Below are positions 52,453 to 61,937 of a stretch of DNA of 64,000 nt, piece by piece. This DNA comes from CAYMPH01 sp964529415 (GTDB taxonomy: Bacteria; Spirochaetota; UBA4802; UBA5550), in the NCBI GenBank assembly GCA_964529415.1, contig CAZGWD010000017.1, positions 16,943 to 80,942 of the forward strand, given 5' to 3'. Under the pieces are notes generated by a model. It searched no databases and was not told the DNA's origin. It saw nothing but the letters and a program-made list of their open reading frames with translations. Both the position numbers and the translations under genes were made by a program. Every line of letters starts with the position of its first letter. Within the stretch, counting starts at the first letter, position 1.

Positions 52453-52658
52453 AGTTGAACCTCTTTTGGGTAAAATTTAAAGCAAATTCTGATTTTCAAG
52501 GTACTTGCAGGGCGAATATTTAAATAAGTCTTTGTTTTATTATTATTTTTAATCAAGAATAAAAAACCAATTTAATAACTTTAAATTTTGCAGTTATCTG
52601 CTTAAAAAAATTGTGGACAATAAACATTGCTTTTTGAATTGTTTAAAAGTTAAATATT

Positions 52659-55600
52659 ATGAAAAAAGCAGCTAACAGAATAGAAGTATTTTATAAGATA
52701 AGGGATTCGAGAGCGGAAATTCTTGCAGATAAGCTTCACATCCCGGGTTATGATATTAAAAAGCTCTTCATAACTGATAATTACCTTATAAATATGAATT
52801 TTAATTCAGAAAACATTAATGTTGATAATAATGCTCTGACCCGGCCTGCACAGAAATTAAAAAATTCTACTGATTTTATAGAAGCTATAGCTAAAGCTCT
52901 GACCCAGCCAATTACCCAGAAATATGAAATTTCTTCTTTTGCAGATGCTCACACCACTCTAACCAGGTCTGCGTCCCGGGATTTCTCATTTGCATTTGAA
53001 ATCGGATATCTCCCGGGTGTAACAGATAATATAGCACATACTGTTATGGAAATTATTGAAGACATTACAGGCATTGAGCCTGATAGAGAAAATTCAGTAT
53101 TTTCCTCCACAACATATTTCCTTGATGGAAAACTTACGAAGAGTGATGTGGAAAATATTTCGCGCGAGCTTTATAATCCGCTTATACAGAGAGTACGCAT
53201 TCTTTCACGGGATGAGTATATTAAAAATTCCGGTATGGGTTTTGATATACCGACAGTCGCTCTGTCAGAAAATAATGAAGCTGATATTGTACCGCTGAAT
53301 GTTTCAGATACTGAGCTTGCTCTACTGGGCAGGGAAGGAATTAAAGACAGCAGCACGTCAAGGCGCGGACCTCTTGCGCTTGATATGCTGTCCATGAATG
53401 TAATAAAAAATTATTTTTCAGAATCTGAAAAGCGCGATCCGACTGATATTGAGCTTGAATCCATTGCCCAGACCTGGAGCGAACACTGCAAGCACACTAT
53501 TTTTTCCGCTTCGATTGATGATGATCTGAAAGAGGGAATTTACAGCCGCTATATCAAAGAGGCAACTATTAGAATCCGCAGAGAAAAGGGCGATAAAGAT
53601 TTCTGCGTATCTGTTTTTTCCGATAACGCAGGCGGCATTGTATTCGATGATGAATATATTATTGCAGATAAAGTTGAGACACACAACAGCCCGAGTGCGC
53701 TTGATCCGTTCGGCGGATCCATTACCGGCATTGTAGGCGTTAACAGAGATGCAATGGGTTTCGGGCTTGGCGCTAAACCTGTTGCAAACAGATACGGTTT
53801 TTGTTTTGCTGATCCATCAGACTCAAAACCAATATATAGAGACCCAAATCTGAAAAACGAAATGCTTTCTCCGCGCAGAATTATGGATGGGGTTATTCAT
53901 GGAGTAAACGCAGGCGGCAATACATCGGGAATTCCAACTCCTCAGGGTTTTGTTTATTTCGATGACAGATTTAAAGGCAAGCCTCTTGTATTCGTCGGAA
54001 CAGTGGGACTCATTCCGAAAAAAATATCAGGGAAATCTTCAGTAATTAAAAAAGCTATACCCGGCGACCTTATAGTAATGGCAGGCGGAAGGGTAGGCCT
54101 TGACGGAATTCACGGTGCCACTTTTTCTTCAGAAGCATTATCATCCGGAAGCCCTTCAAGCGCAGTGCAGATTGGAGACCCTATAACCCAGAAAAAATTA
54201 TCCGATGCAATTGTCAAGGAAGCAAGGGAGCTCGAGCTTTATAATTCCATTACAGACAACGGAGCAGGCGGCCTTTCATGTTCAGTTGCAGAGATGGCAA
54301 AAGAATCAGGCGGTTTTGAAGTTGATCTGGAACTGGTTCCCCTAAAGTACCACGGACTGTCACCATGGCAGATATGGGTGAGCGAGTCCCAGGAGAGGAT
54401 GACACTTTCTGTTCCTGAATCCAAAATTGAAAAGTTTTCCGCTTTGATGAAAAGCCGCGGTGTTGAATGCGCTGTTATTGGAAAATTTAATTCTTCCTCA
54501 AGGGGAATTGTTCGTTTTAAGGGGAAGAAAATTTTTGATCTTGATATGAACTTTCTTCACGACGGACTTCCAAAGAAAATTTTAAAAACTGAAAAAAATA
54601 TTAAAAAAACAGACAGCAGAAAATTTGAGATTGAAACTGACCTGACAGAAGATTTTATTTCAATGGCCGGAAGACTTAACACTGCTGGATTTGATTTCAT
54701 ATCAACCCAATACGATCATGAAGTTCAGGGCGGCTCGGTAATTAAGCCGCTGCAGGGAAAAGGTCTTGTTAATGGAAGTGCAAGTGTAATAAGGCCTCTT
54801 CTTGACAGATATACAGGCGTTGTGCTTTCACAGGGGCTTTATCCGTCTTATAGCGAGTTGGATCCATACTCAATGGCTGCGTGTTCCATAGATACTGCTG
54901 TGAGAAATGCTGTTGCTGCAGGTGCTGACATCGAAAGGCTTGCAATTCTTGACAATTTCTGCTGGTGCGATTCCAACAATCCTGAAAGGTTATGGCAGCT
55001 TAAGGAAGCATCGCGCGCCTGCTACGATACTGCTGTGGCATACGGTACTCCTTTTATATCCGGCAAGGACAGCATGTTTAATGATTTTAAAGGATTTATA
55101 AGTGGGGCAGATAAAAAAGCTCAGAGCGTTGAAATATCAATACCTCCGACTCTGCTTATATCTTCAATAGGAATTACCGGAGATATCAGAAAATGCCAGA
55201 GCATGGATTTTAAATTTCCGGGCGATTTAATTTACCTGCTTGGAAACACATCTGAAGAAACAGGCGGAAGCGAATACTTCGCTTACAAGGGAGAAAAAAT
55301 TTCCGGAGAAAAGTTTACCGGAGAAAAAGTACCATCTGTAAATGCGCCTGAGTTTTTAAAGATATATAGAGCTTTGAACAAATGCATTAATAAGGAACTC
55401 CTATCATCAAGCATCGGTCTTGACAGGGGAGGGCTTGCGCTGGCTCTTGCAAAATCATCCATGGCCGGGTTACTCGGTTTTAATGCATCCCTCAGTCAGA
55501 TTAAAACTGACGGTGTCTTGCGTGATGATTTTATTTTATTTTCGGAATCCCAGGGAAGAATACTTGTGTCAGTAAATCCAGAAAAACAAAAACAGTTTGA

Positions 55601-55751
55601 AGATAATCTTTCCGGATTGCCTTTTTTCCTGATTGGAAAAGTTGATGATAAACAGGGAATTGAAATTGCCGGCTCTGATGGTAAAAATATAATTAAAACA
55701 TCTGTGGAAAAAGTTTTAAAAAGTTACAGATCAAGATTTTTGAATTTTTAA
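52659..55751 (+). CDS. purL: FGAM synthase, PurS-PurL fusion
   Basis: A 1030-aa enzyme of purine synthesis (FGAR plus glutamine to FGAM). The first ~180 residues resemble two PurS-like units (RIEVFYKIRDSRAE; then FEIGYLPGVTDNIAHTVME). The catalytic PurL part follows from ~270 (TWSEHCKHTIFSA, VETHNSPSALDPFGG, DNGAGGLSCSVAEMA). It needs the separate PurQ glutaminase encoded next. The linker between the two PurS units (about residues 55-105) looks expanded and carries the related peptides ALTRPAQK, ALTQPITQK and TLTRSASR. No ribosome binding site is obvious before the ATG. Confidence 0.92.
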   Translation: MKKAANRIEVFYKIRDSRAEILADKLHIPGYDIKKLFITDNYLINMNFNSENINVDNNALTRPAQKLKNSTDFIEAIAKALTQPITQKYEISSFADAHTTLTRSASRDFSFAFEIGYLPGVTDNIAHTVMEIIEDITGIEPDRENSVFSSTTYFLDGKLTKSDVENISRELYNPLIQRVRILSRDEYIKNSGMGFDIPTVALSENNEADIVPLNVSDTELALLGREGIKDSSTSRRGPLALDMLSMNVIKNYFSESEKRDPTDIELESIAQTWSEHCKHTIFSASIDDDLKEGIYSRYIKEATIRIRREKGDKDFCVSVFSDNAGGIVFDDEYIIADKVETHNSPSALDPFGGSITGIVGVNRDAMGFGLGAKPVANRYGFCFADPSDSKPIYRDPNLKNEMLSPRRIMDGVIHGVNAGGNTSGIPTPQGFVYFDDRFKGKPLVFVGTVGLIPKKISGKSSVIKKAIPGDLIVMAGGRVGLDGIHGATFSSEALSSGSPSSAVQIGDPITQKKLSDAIVKEARELELYNSITDNGAGGLSCSVAEMAKESGGFEVDLELVPLKYHGLSPWQIWVSESQERMTLSVPESKIEKFSALMKSRGVECAVIGKFNSSSRGIVRFKGKKIFDLDMNFLHDGLPKKILKTEKNIKKTDSRKFEIETDLTEDFISMAGRLNTAGFDFISTQYDHEVQGGSVIKPLQGKGLVNGSASVIRPLLDRYTGVVLSQGLYPSYSELDPYSMAACSIDTAVRNAVAAGADIERLAILDNFCWCDSNNPERLWQLKEASRACYDTAVAYGTPFISGKDSMFNDFKGFISGADKKAQSVEISIPPTLLISSIGITGDIRKCQSMDFKFPGDLIYLLGNTSEETGGSEYFAYKGEKISGEKFTGEKVPSVNAPEFLKIYRALNKCINKELLSSSIGLDRGGLALALAKSSMAGLLGFNASLSQIKTDGVLRDDFILFSESQGRILVSVNPEKQKQFEDNLSGLPFFLIGKVDDKQGIEIAGSDGKNIIKTSVEKVLKSYRSRFLNF
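52833..52964 (+). repeat. In-frame GCTCTGACCC-containing repeat within purL
   Basis: GCTCTGACCC at 52833 and 52896 starts two 60-63-bp units that also share CAGAAAT and a downstream TTCT. A third, degraded start (ACTCTAACC, 52956) follows at the same spacing. Confidence 0.5.
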
Positions 55752-55760
55752 AAGGATAAT

Positions 55761-56570
55761 ATGTCTAATCCAAAAGTAATAGTGCTGACAGGATACGGGA
55801 TCAACTGCGAAGAGGAAACTGCTTTTGCTTTTGAGAAATCCGGCGCTCATCCTGTTATAGTTCATATCAATGATCTGATTGATAATAAAGCAATGCTGAA
55901 AAACAGCGAGATATTTGTTTTCCCGGGCGGATTTTCCTATGGAGATGATACAGGCAGCGGAAAGGCTCTCGCAAACAAGATTAAAAACAATCTCATTGAT
56001 GAGCTTGAGTCATTTATATCTCGCGATACTCTTATGCTTGGAATATGCAACGGTTTTCAGGTTATGGTAAACCTGGGAATTGTTCCGGCTCTCGGCGGTT
56101 TTTCTAAAGAGGCACAGGTGTCGCTTGAGCACAATGTTTCTTCGAGATATCAGTGCAGATGGATTGACCTTGAAATCAACCAGAAATCGCCATCAATATT
56201 TACAAAGGGCATCAGCCGTCTTCATATACCTGTTGCTCATGGAGAGGGGAATTTTTTTGCTCCGGATGAAACAATTGAATCTATTATGAAAAAAAATCTT
56301 TGCGTAATGCAGTATGTAAAATCAGACGGATCTCCTGCGAACGGGGAATTCCCGTTTAATCCGAACGGTTCCATGAATGATATAGCTTCCATCTGCGATG
56401 AGTCCGGCAGGGTAATGGGTATGATGCCGCATCCTGAAAGAGGAATGTTTTTTACACAGAGAGATGACTGGACGGGCATTAAGGAAAAACATCTGCGAAG
56501 CGGGCAGCCTGTGCCTGAAGAAAGCGATGGAATGATGATTTTTAAAAATGCAGTAAAATATTTTGCCTGA
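55761..56570 (+). CDS. purQ: FGAM synthase glutaminase subunit PurQ
   Basis: A 269-aa class I glutamine amidotransferase. It has the oxyanion stretch VFPGGFSYGDD, nucleophile Cys in MLGICNGFQVMVNLG (about residue 96) and the His-Glu pair in MMPHPERGMFF. It feeds ammonia to PurSL. It starts 9 bp after purL and precedes the DAHP synthase by 14 bp. Confidence 0.94.
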   Translation: MSNPKVIVLTGYGINCEEETAFAFEKSGAHPVIVHINDLIDNKAMLKNSEIFVFPGGFSYGDDTGSGKALANKIKNNLIDELESFISRDTLMLGICNGFQVMVNLGIVPALGGFSKEAQVSLEHNVSSRYQCRWIDLEINQKSPSIFTKGISRLHIPVAHGEGNFFAPDETIESIMKKNLCVMQYVKSDGSPANGEFPFNPNGSMNDIASICDESGRVMGMMPHPERGMFFTQRDDWTGIKEKHLRSGQPVPEESDGMMIFKNAVKYFA

Positions 56571-56584
56571 TCTGGAGAGCTGAT

Positions 56585-57616
56585 ATGCCTTTCAATAAAA
56601 TTCAAAAATTTCCTACAGTTGAAGATATACTTTCTTCAATGCCTCTTCCGGAAAACCTGAAAGCTCTTAAAAAAAACAGAGATAAGGAAATTGCCGGTAT
56701 TTTTACAGGCAGGGATCCGAGATTTATTCTTGTAATCGGACCTTGTTCCGCCCATCAGGAAGATGCAGTCTGCGAATATGTTGCCAGGCTTTCAAGGGTT
56801 CAGGAAAAAGTAAAAGGCAAAATAATTATAATTCCGAGAATTTATACAAATAAACCCAGAACAACAGGAACCGGCTACAAGGGAATGCTTCATCAGCCGG
56901 ATCACCAGAAAAAACCTGATATTGCAAAAGGACTTGTTTCAATAAGGCAGATGCACATCAGGGCTCTTTCTGAATCATATCTGCCTGCAGCAGATGAGAT
57001 GCTGTATCCGGAAAATTACTCTTATCTTGAAGATGTCCTTTCGTATGTCGCAATCGGCGCACGCTCTGTTGAAAATCAGCAGCACAGGCTGACTGTCAGC
57101 GGTCTTGATATTCCTGTCGGCCTGAAAAATCCAACATCCGGTGACATGAAGGTAATGCTTGATTCAATATTTGCATCGCAGCAGCCGCATATTTTTATAT
57201 ATAACGGCTGGGAAGTTGAGACTGAAGGCAATCCTCTTGCGCATGCTGTATTACGCGGCTCAATGAACAGTGAAGGCGTCAATATTCCGAATTACCATTA
57301 TGAGGAATTAAACAAACTCGCAAAATTATATACAGAAAGAAATCTTGTGAATCGCGCAATTATTGTTGATACAAATCATTCCAACTCAGGCAAGAAGTAT
57401 AGGGAACAGCCGAGGATTTCACTCGAAATTGTCAGAAGTATGCAGCATGACAAACTTCTTAAAGAAATGGTCAAGGGTTTGATGATAGAAAGTTTTCTGC
57501 TTGAGGGTGTTCAGGATCTAAATGGAAGCGAGTTCGGAAAATCAATTACTGATCCATGTCTCGGTTGGGATGATACAGAAAAACTTATATATGATCTTGC
57601 TGAAGCTCTTGGTTAG
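56585..57616 (+). CDS. 3-Deoxy-7-phosphoheptulonate synthase (class I)
   Basis: A 343-aa enzyme that condenses PEP and erythrose 4-phosphate, the first step of aromatic amino-acid synthesis. It has LVIGPCSAHQED, PRTTGTGYKGML, IGARSVENQQHR, GLKNPTSGD and IIVDTNHSNSGKKYREQP. Length and motifs match the E. coli AroG/F/H type. Feedback specificity cannot be read. It shares an operon with purL-purQ. Its last bases overlap the stop of the opposing YwqK-like gene. Confidence 0.93.
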   Translation: MPFNKIQKFPTVEDILSSMPLPENLKALKKNRDKEIAGIFTGRDPRFILVIGPCSAHQEDAVCEYVARLSRVQEKVKGKIIIIPRIYTNKPRTTGTGYKGMLHQPDHQKKPDIAKGLVSIRQMHIRALSESYLPAADEMLYPENYSYLEDVLSYVAIGARSVENQQHRLTVSGLDIPVGLKNPTSGDMKVMLDSIFASQQPHIFIYNGWEVETEGNPLAHAVLRGSMNSEGVNIPNYHYEELNKLAKLYTERNLVNRAIIVDTNHSNSGKKYREQPRISLEIVRSMQHDKLLKEMVKGLMIESFLLEGVQDLNGSEFGKSITDPCLGWDDTEKLIYDLAEALG

Positions 57617-58296
57617 TTAAAATCTTTATCTTCTGTTTTTTTGCCTTTATCGTCAAAAAATTCCCATTTGCCTGATTGCCTGTCATTGGTATACGTTCCC
57701 CTGGAGCCTATTTTCCCGTTTTCATTAAAAAGAATCCACTGGCCGTTTTTTTTGCCTTTAGTATAATTCCCTATAGCCTGCTGCTTGCCTAACTTGTAAT
57801 ATGTGTTGCTCTGTCCGTTTTTAATGCCGTCTGTATACCATGAAATTTCTTTCGGTATTCCATCCTCATAATACTCCATGCACTTGCCGTTTTTTACAGC
57901 ATTTTTAAACCATTCTTCCATATGAGGAACGCCTGACTGGTAAAAACTGTATTTTGGGCCATTGATAATATCCTGTAAATATGTTATTTTATATAATATT
58001 TTTCCTGATTCATCATAAAATGACCATTCGCCCTCTTTTAAATCATCCCTGAATATTCCTTCAGCATAAAGCTTTGAGTTCTCATGGTAGATTTTCCACT
58101 TGCCGTTTTTTTTAAAATTTTTTACATCTCCGGTTGCCTGCAGCTTTTTCCCGTAAAAGTATATATTTGTAATGCCATTTGCAGGGGAATTTTTAATATC
58201 TATCTTTAATTCAGGGAATTTTGTTTCTGAGTAGCTTTCTGAATATAGAGCAAAAAAAAGAAAAAATATTATTAATATAGTGTTTTTTATATTCAT
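57613..58296 (-). CDS. Exported MORN_2/YwqK-type repeat protein
   Basis: A 227-aa protein with a hydrophobic signal segment (TILIIFFLFFALYSES). About seven ~23-residue repeats follow, such as KNGKWKIYHENSKLYAEGIF and KNGQWILFNENGKIGSRGTY. These are the variant MORN (MORN_2) repeats of the YwqK group. A role as antitoxin or envelope scaffold is known only for some relatives. It is distinct in repeat type from the 12-repeat MORN protein at 10180. Confidence 0.82.
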   Translation of the reverse strand: MNIKNTILIIFFLFFALYSESYSETKFPELKIDIKNSPANGITNIYFYGKKLQATGDVKNFKKNGKWKIYHENSKLYAEGIFRDDLKEGEWSFYDESGKILYKITYLQDIINGPKYSFYQSGVPHMEEWFKNAVKNGKCMEYYEDGIPKEISWYTDGIKNGQSNTYYKLGKQQAIGNYTKGKKNGQWILFNENGKIGSRGTYTNDRQSGKWEFFDDKGKKTEDKDFN

Positions 58297-58475
58297 CAGT
58301 AAAACCCTCTGGAGTCAATTTTTTATTAATTCAATTCGGAAAATAGCCGACAATAGTAACAGATTTATGTCGGATTAAGCATAATCATGTATTTCTCATA
58401 ATAGAATAATTAGTGTTTAATCTGTCAAATCGTTTTTAATTGATAAAAAGAAATAAATTATAAGAGGTAATTATT

Positions 58476-59270
58476 ATGATGAGATCACTCTGGACTGCTG
58501 CTTCAGGAATGATAGGCCAGCAGTTTAATATTGATACGATATCCAACAACCTGTCCAATGTAAACACCACAGGTTTTAAAAAAAATAGAGCTGAGTTCGA
58601 AGATCTTTTGTATCATACAGTTTTAATGGCCGGAACTCCTGCAACTGAGATCAGTGAAGTGCCTACAGGAATCCAGGTTGGTCACGGCGTCAAGGTTGCT
58701 GCGACTCAGAAAATGTTTGAACAGGGAAGTCTCCAGTCTACAGAAAATAAAACGGATATTGCACTTGAAGGCGAGGGTTTTTTTAAAATTCAGCTATATG
58801 ACGGAACTTTTGCATATACAAGAGACGGAGCATTCAAGGTCGATTCCAACAGACAGCTTGTAACCGCAAACGGATATCTGCTTGAGCCGCCTGTAGTTCT
58901 TCCTGAAAATTTTATAATGAACACTTTATCTATAAGCCAGGACGGCCGGATTTCTGTCAAGGTAGTGGGGGATGATGATCAGCAGCAGGTGGGAGTTCTT
59001 GAGCTTTCCAGATTTGTAAATCCTGCAGGTCTTCAGGCTATCGGAGGAAATCTTTTCAAAACAACACCTGCATCAGGTGAGGAAATACCAGGTCAGCCCG
59101 GCATGGAAGGGATTGCTAAAACTCATCAGGGATTTCTTGAAATGTCGAATGTTAAGGTTGTTGAGGAAATGGTTAACATGATTGTTGCCCAAAGAGCTTA
59201 TGAAATAAATTCAAAAGCAATACAGACTTCTGATTCAATGCTGAGAACAGCGATTGAGCTAAAAAGGTAA
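58476..59270 (+). CDS. flgG: Flagellar distal rod protein FlgG
   Basis: A 264-aa rod/hook-family protein. The N-terminal block has SLWTAASGMIGQQFNIDTISNNLSNVNTTGFKK (two adjacent family motifs) and the middle has GEGFFKIQLYDGTFAYTRDGAF. The C-terminal block has QGFLEMSNVKVVEEMVNMI, then QRAYEINSKAIQTSD. First gene of flgG-flgA-flgH-flgI-flgJ'; flgF is not present upstream. GAGGT lies 8 bp before the ATG. Confidence 0.95.
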   Translation: MMRSLWTAASGMIGQQFNIDTISNNLSNVNTTGFKKNRAEFEDLLYHTVLMAGTPATEISEVPTGIQVGHGVKVAATQKMFEQGSLQSTENKTDIALEGEGFFKIQLYDGTFAYTRDGAFKVDSNRQLVTANGYLLEPPVVLPENFIMNTLSISQDGRISVKVVGDDDQQQVGVLELSRFVNPAGLQAIGGNLFKTTPASGEEIPGQPGMEGIAKTHQGFLEMSNVKVVEEMVNMIVAQRAYEINSKAIQTSDSMLRTAIELKR

Positions 59271-59294
59271 ATAAATTTTTATTAAATTGAAAAT

Positions 59295-59819
59295 ATGAAA
59301 AATATAATTAAAATTTCAGCACTTGTAATATTATTGAGTTCCGCGCTTCATGCGGAACTCAATATTTATTTAATGCCGAGGTATGAATATTCGGAATCTG
59401 CTGCAGATAAGAAAGGAATCAGGCTTTCAGATATATCCCAGATTGACGGAACACCTGATGATGCGGCTTTGTTTAAAAAAATACTGATGCCTGCAAAAAT
59501 ATATGCAGACGGCTATATTGACAGAAGCGAAGTGCTTGATTTCGTTAAAAGCAGATTTACAGGAGAGTTTTTCGTTTACGGTACTGCAGTTAAAATAAAC
59601 AAAGCTATACCGGAAAGCGATATAACGAATGATCAGTACGAGGTTAAATCCGGAAGCATAGTATCTTTTGTTGTATTAAATAACGGAATCACAATACGTT
59701 CCCAGGGTACAGCTGTTGAAAGCGGTAAAACAGGGGATACAATCCAGGTGAAATTAAAAAAGTCAAAAACCGCCAGGGGAAAAGTCGTAACTGATAAAAT
59801 TGTTGAGCTTGAATTATGA
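59295..59819 (+). CDS. flgA: Flagellar P-ring chaperone FlgA
   Basis: A 174-aa exported protein (signal MKNIIKISALVILLSSALHA). The N-terminal part is short and variable. The C-terminal domain keeps the SAF-like pattern VKSGSIVSFVVLNNGITIRSQGTAVESGKTGD near residues 118-150 (two adjoining motifs). Position between flgG and flgH confirms the call. It helps assemble FlgI. It is shorter than the ~220 aa of E. coli. It overlaps flgH by 4 bp. Confidence 0.85.
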   Translation: MKNIIKISALVILLSSALHAELNIYLMPRYEYSESAADKKGIRLSDISQIDGTPDDAALFKKILMPAKIYADGYIDRSEVLDFVKSRFTGEFFVYGTAVKINKAIPESDITNDQYEVKSGSIVSFVVLNNGITIRSQGTAVESGKTGDTIQVKLKKSKTARGKVVTDKIVELEL

Positions 59820-60439
59820 TAAAAAAAATAATAATCATTGCTGCAGTATTTTCATTTTCTGTATTAAGCGCGAAATCTATCTGGAAGGATAAAAATATTT
59901 ACTCGTCCGTAGAGAATGCAAAGATCGGGGATATAGTTATTGTTAATATCAGGGATATATCAAATATAAGATTCAATCTTGAAACGAACAGCAGAAGCAA
60001 TTCTTCTGTAACAAGCGAGCCTGACATGACAATTACCGGTTTTCTTCCGAAAATATCAGCCTCCAAAAAAATAATAAATTCAGATTCAACCCAGATGTCC
60101 GGGAAAAACAGCATGTCGTTTTCAATTTCCGCGCGGATACAGAATAAAAATGGAAATCTTCTGACAGTTGCAGGAACCAGAACCTATTCATTCAGCGGAG
60201 TAACAAACACGATTCTTGTAAACGGCCTTGTTGACCCTTACACGATAAAAGGACGCAGCGTTGATTCAAATGATATGGCGGACTTTCGCCTTGAAATCAG
60301 AGGCACGAAAGAAGGATTAAATCTAAAAAGAGATAAACTCAAAGAAGGCGATACTGCAAAGGCTGATTTAACTGAGCAGGAAAAGCAGGATGTTATTATA
60401 GATTATCTGCAGAAAATGGTCAAGGAGCTGACTAAATAA
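59816..60439 (+). CDS. flgH: Flagellar L-ring protein FlgH without lipobox
   Basis: A 207-aa FlgH: SIWKDKNIYSSVENAKIGDIV at the N-terminus, LLTVAGTRTYSFSGVTNTILVNGLVDPYTI and a C-terminal segment. FlgH normally is a lipoprotein. Here the signal peptide MIKKIIIIAAVFSFSVLSAKS has no cysteine, and no cysteine is seen anywhere in the chain. The L-ring would then sit in the outer membrane without lipid anchor, or be modified otherwise. Overlaps flgA by 4 bp. Confidence 0.9.
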   Translation: MIKKIIIIAAVFSFSVLSAKSIWKDKNIYSSVENAKIGDIVIVNIRDISNIRFNLETNSRSNSSVTSEPDMTITGFLPKISASKKIINSDSTQMSGKNSMSFSISARIQNKNGNLLTVAGTRTYSFSGVTNTILVNGLVDPYTIKGRSVDSNDMADFRLEIRGTKEGLNLKRDKLKEGDTAKADLTEQEKQDVIIDYLQKMVKELTK

Positions 60440-60440
60440 T

Positions 60441-61454
60441 ATGAATTTCTTTTCAGTTAAAATATTTATCACTTTAATTACTGCTGCAATGATGATCATT
60501 TCTTCATCACAAAGTTATGCTGAAATAACAGTCAAGCTTCGGGATATTTCATATATAGACGGCATTAAAGAAAATCAGGTTTTCGGATATGGTCTTGTGG
60601 TGGGTCTTCAGGGTACAGGCGATTCACGTAAAGCGCCGATCAATTTAGCTTCGCTGCAGAATGTACTTAAATCTCTCGGACTTGATGGAAACGACATGAT
60701 ATCGAGAAATTCCGCTGCAGTATTGATAACTGCAGTGCTTCCTCCATTTGTGAGGATCGGTGACAGAATCGATGTTACTGTTTCTTCAATAGGCGATGCC
60801 AAATCTATTGAGGGCGGGATTCTGATCCAGTCCCCTTTGAAAGGAGCGGATGATGCAGTTTATGTTGTTGCCCAGGGGTCCCTCTCTGTGACAAAAAATA
60901 AATCCGGCGGAAAATCTGTAAAGACAGTGGCATATATAACAGGCGGCGGTATGGTTGAAAAGGATATTGCTCCTGTAGTTGTAAATGACAACAGCATATT
61001 CGTAGTATTAAAAGCCTGGGATTATACAGTTGCAAATAATATAATCAAGGCTGTTACAAAAAAGTTTCCTGATTCAAAACCTGAGGCTAAGGACGGCAGA
61101 ATCAAAATCGGCGTGAAATCCGATATGCCTCTTTCGGAATTTATTTCCACAATAGAAATTATGGAAATTCCTGCGTCCTATAAAGCAAGGGTTGTGATTA
61201 ACGAAAGGGACGGAACAATTGTAACAGGCGGAGATGTTAAAATATCTGAATCAATGATCAGCAGGGAAGGTCTGATGGTTGAAATTCAGAACAGCGAAAA
61301 GAAAGCATCAGTTACGCATTTTAAAAACAGCTCTACAGTAAAAGATCTTGTTGATGCCCTGAATTCCATAGGCGCTGCAACATCGGACATTATTGCAATA
61401 TTAAAAGCCCTTGATGAAGCGGGTTCTCTTCACGCTGAACTGATTATTAAGTGA
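60441..61454 (+). CDS. flgI: Flagellar P-ring protein FlgI
   Basis: A 337-aa periplasmic ring protein with a signal peptide (cleavage near SQSYA). The mature start reads ITVKLRDISYIDGIKENQVFGYGLVVGLQGTGDSR, in two adjoining FlgI motifs. The C-terminal part has SVTHFKNSSTVKDLVDALNSIGAATSDIIAILKAL, also FlgI-specific. One base separates it from flgH. Confidence 0.94.
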   Translation: MNFFSVKIFITLITAAMMIISSSQSYAEITVKLRDISYIDGIKENQVFGYGLVVGLQGTGDSRKAPINLASLQNVLKSLGLDGNDMISRNSAAVLITAVLPPFVRIGDRIDVTVSSIGDAKSIEGGILIQSPLKGADDAVYVVAQGSLSVTKNKSGGKSVKTVAYITGGGMVEKDIAPVVVNDNSIFVVLKAWDYTVANNIIKAVTKKFPDSKPEAKDGRIKIGVKSDMPLSEFISTIEIMEIPASYKARVVINERDGTIVTGGDVKISESMISREGLMVEIQNSEKKASVTHFKNSSTVKDLVDALNSIGAATSDIIAILKALDEAGSLHAELIIK

Positions 61455-61463
61455 GGTAAGGTT

Positions 61464-61868
61464 ATGCTTGATACAATAAACCTGATGGACAACGCAAGAA
61501 TGAGCGCAAACAGCGCGAGTGACGGCAAGCTCAAGCAGATAGAAAGAAAACTTTCATTTGATAATATGCTGTCTGATAAAATAAATGAAAAAGATGAAAA
61601 AAATATTGAGCCCGGAAAACCTGTATCTGCCAAAAAGCCTGTTGATAAAAAACTGATGGCAGCATGTCAGGATATGGAATCTATTTTTATAGCAAAGATG
61701 CTCAAAGAGATGAGAGCCACTGTTCCTAAAGATGAATGGCTGAACGGCGGATTTGCAGAGGAAATATTTAAGGATATGCTTTACGATGAGTACTCGAAGT
61801 CCATGTCGAAATCATCAAGCTTTGGAATTTCCAGTATGCTTTATAAGGATTTATCGAAGAAGCTGTAA
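61464..61868 (+). CDS. Flagellar rod-binding protein (FlgJ N-terminal type)
   Basis: A 134-aa protein with the rod-capping domain only: LMAACQDMESIFIAKMLKEM, then FAEEIFKDMLYDEYSKSMSK. The muramidase domain of E. coli FlgJ is absent, as in many phyla. A separate lytic enzyme would open the wall; one candidate is encoded at 30373. GAGGTAAGG lies before the ATG. Confidence 0.88.
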   Translation: MLDTINLMDNARMSANSASDGKLKQIERKLSFDNMLSDKINEKDEKNIEPGKPVSAKKPVDKKLMAACQDMESIFIAKMLKEMRATVPKDEWLNGGFAEEIFKDMLYDEYSKSMSKSSSFGISSMLYKDLSKKL

Positions 61869-61877
61869 CCCCCTCCG

Positions 61878-61900
61878 TCTCCCCCTTATTAAGGGGGAGA
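61878..61900 (+). terminator. C/G hairpin after the flagellar ring operon
   Basis: TCTCCCCCTTA and TAAGGGGGAGA form an 11-bp stem around a one-base centre (loop opens to 3-5 nt). T-rich sequence follows after about 10 nt. Confidence 0.6.
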
Positions 61901-61937
61901 GATTCTGAATTTTTAATTATTCTTACATATATTATTT

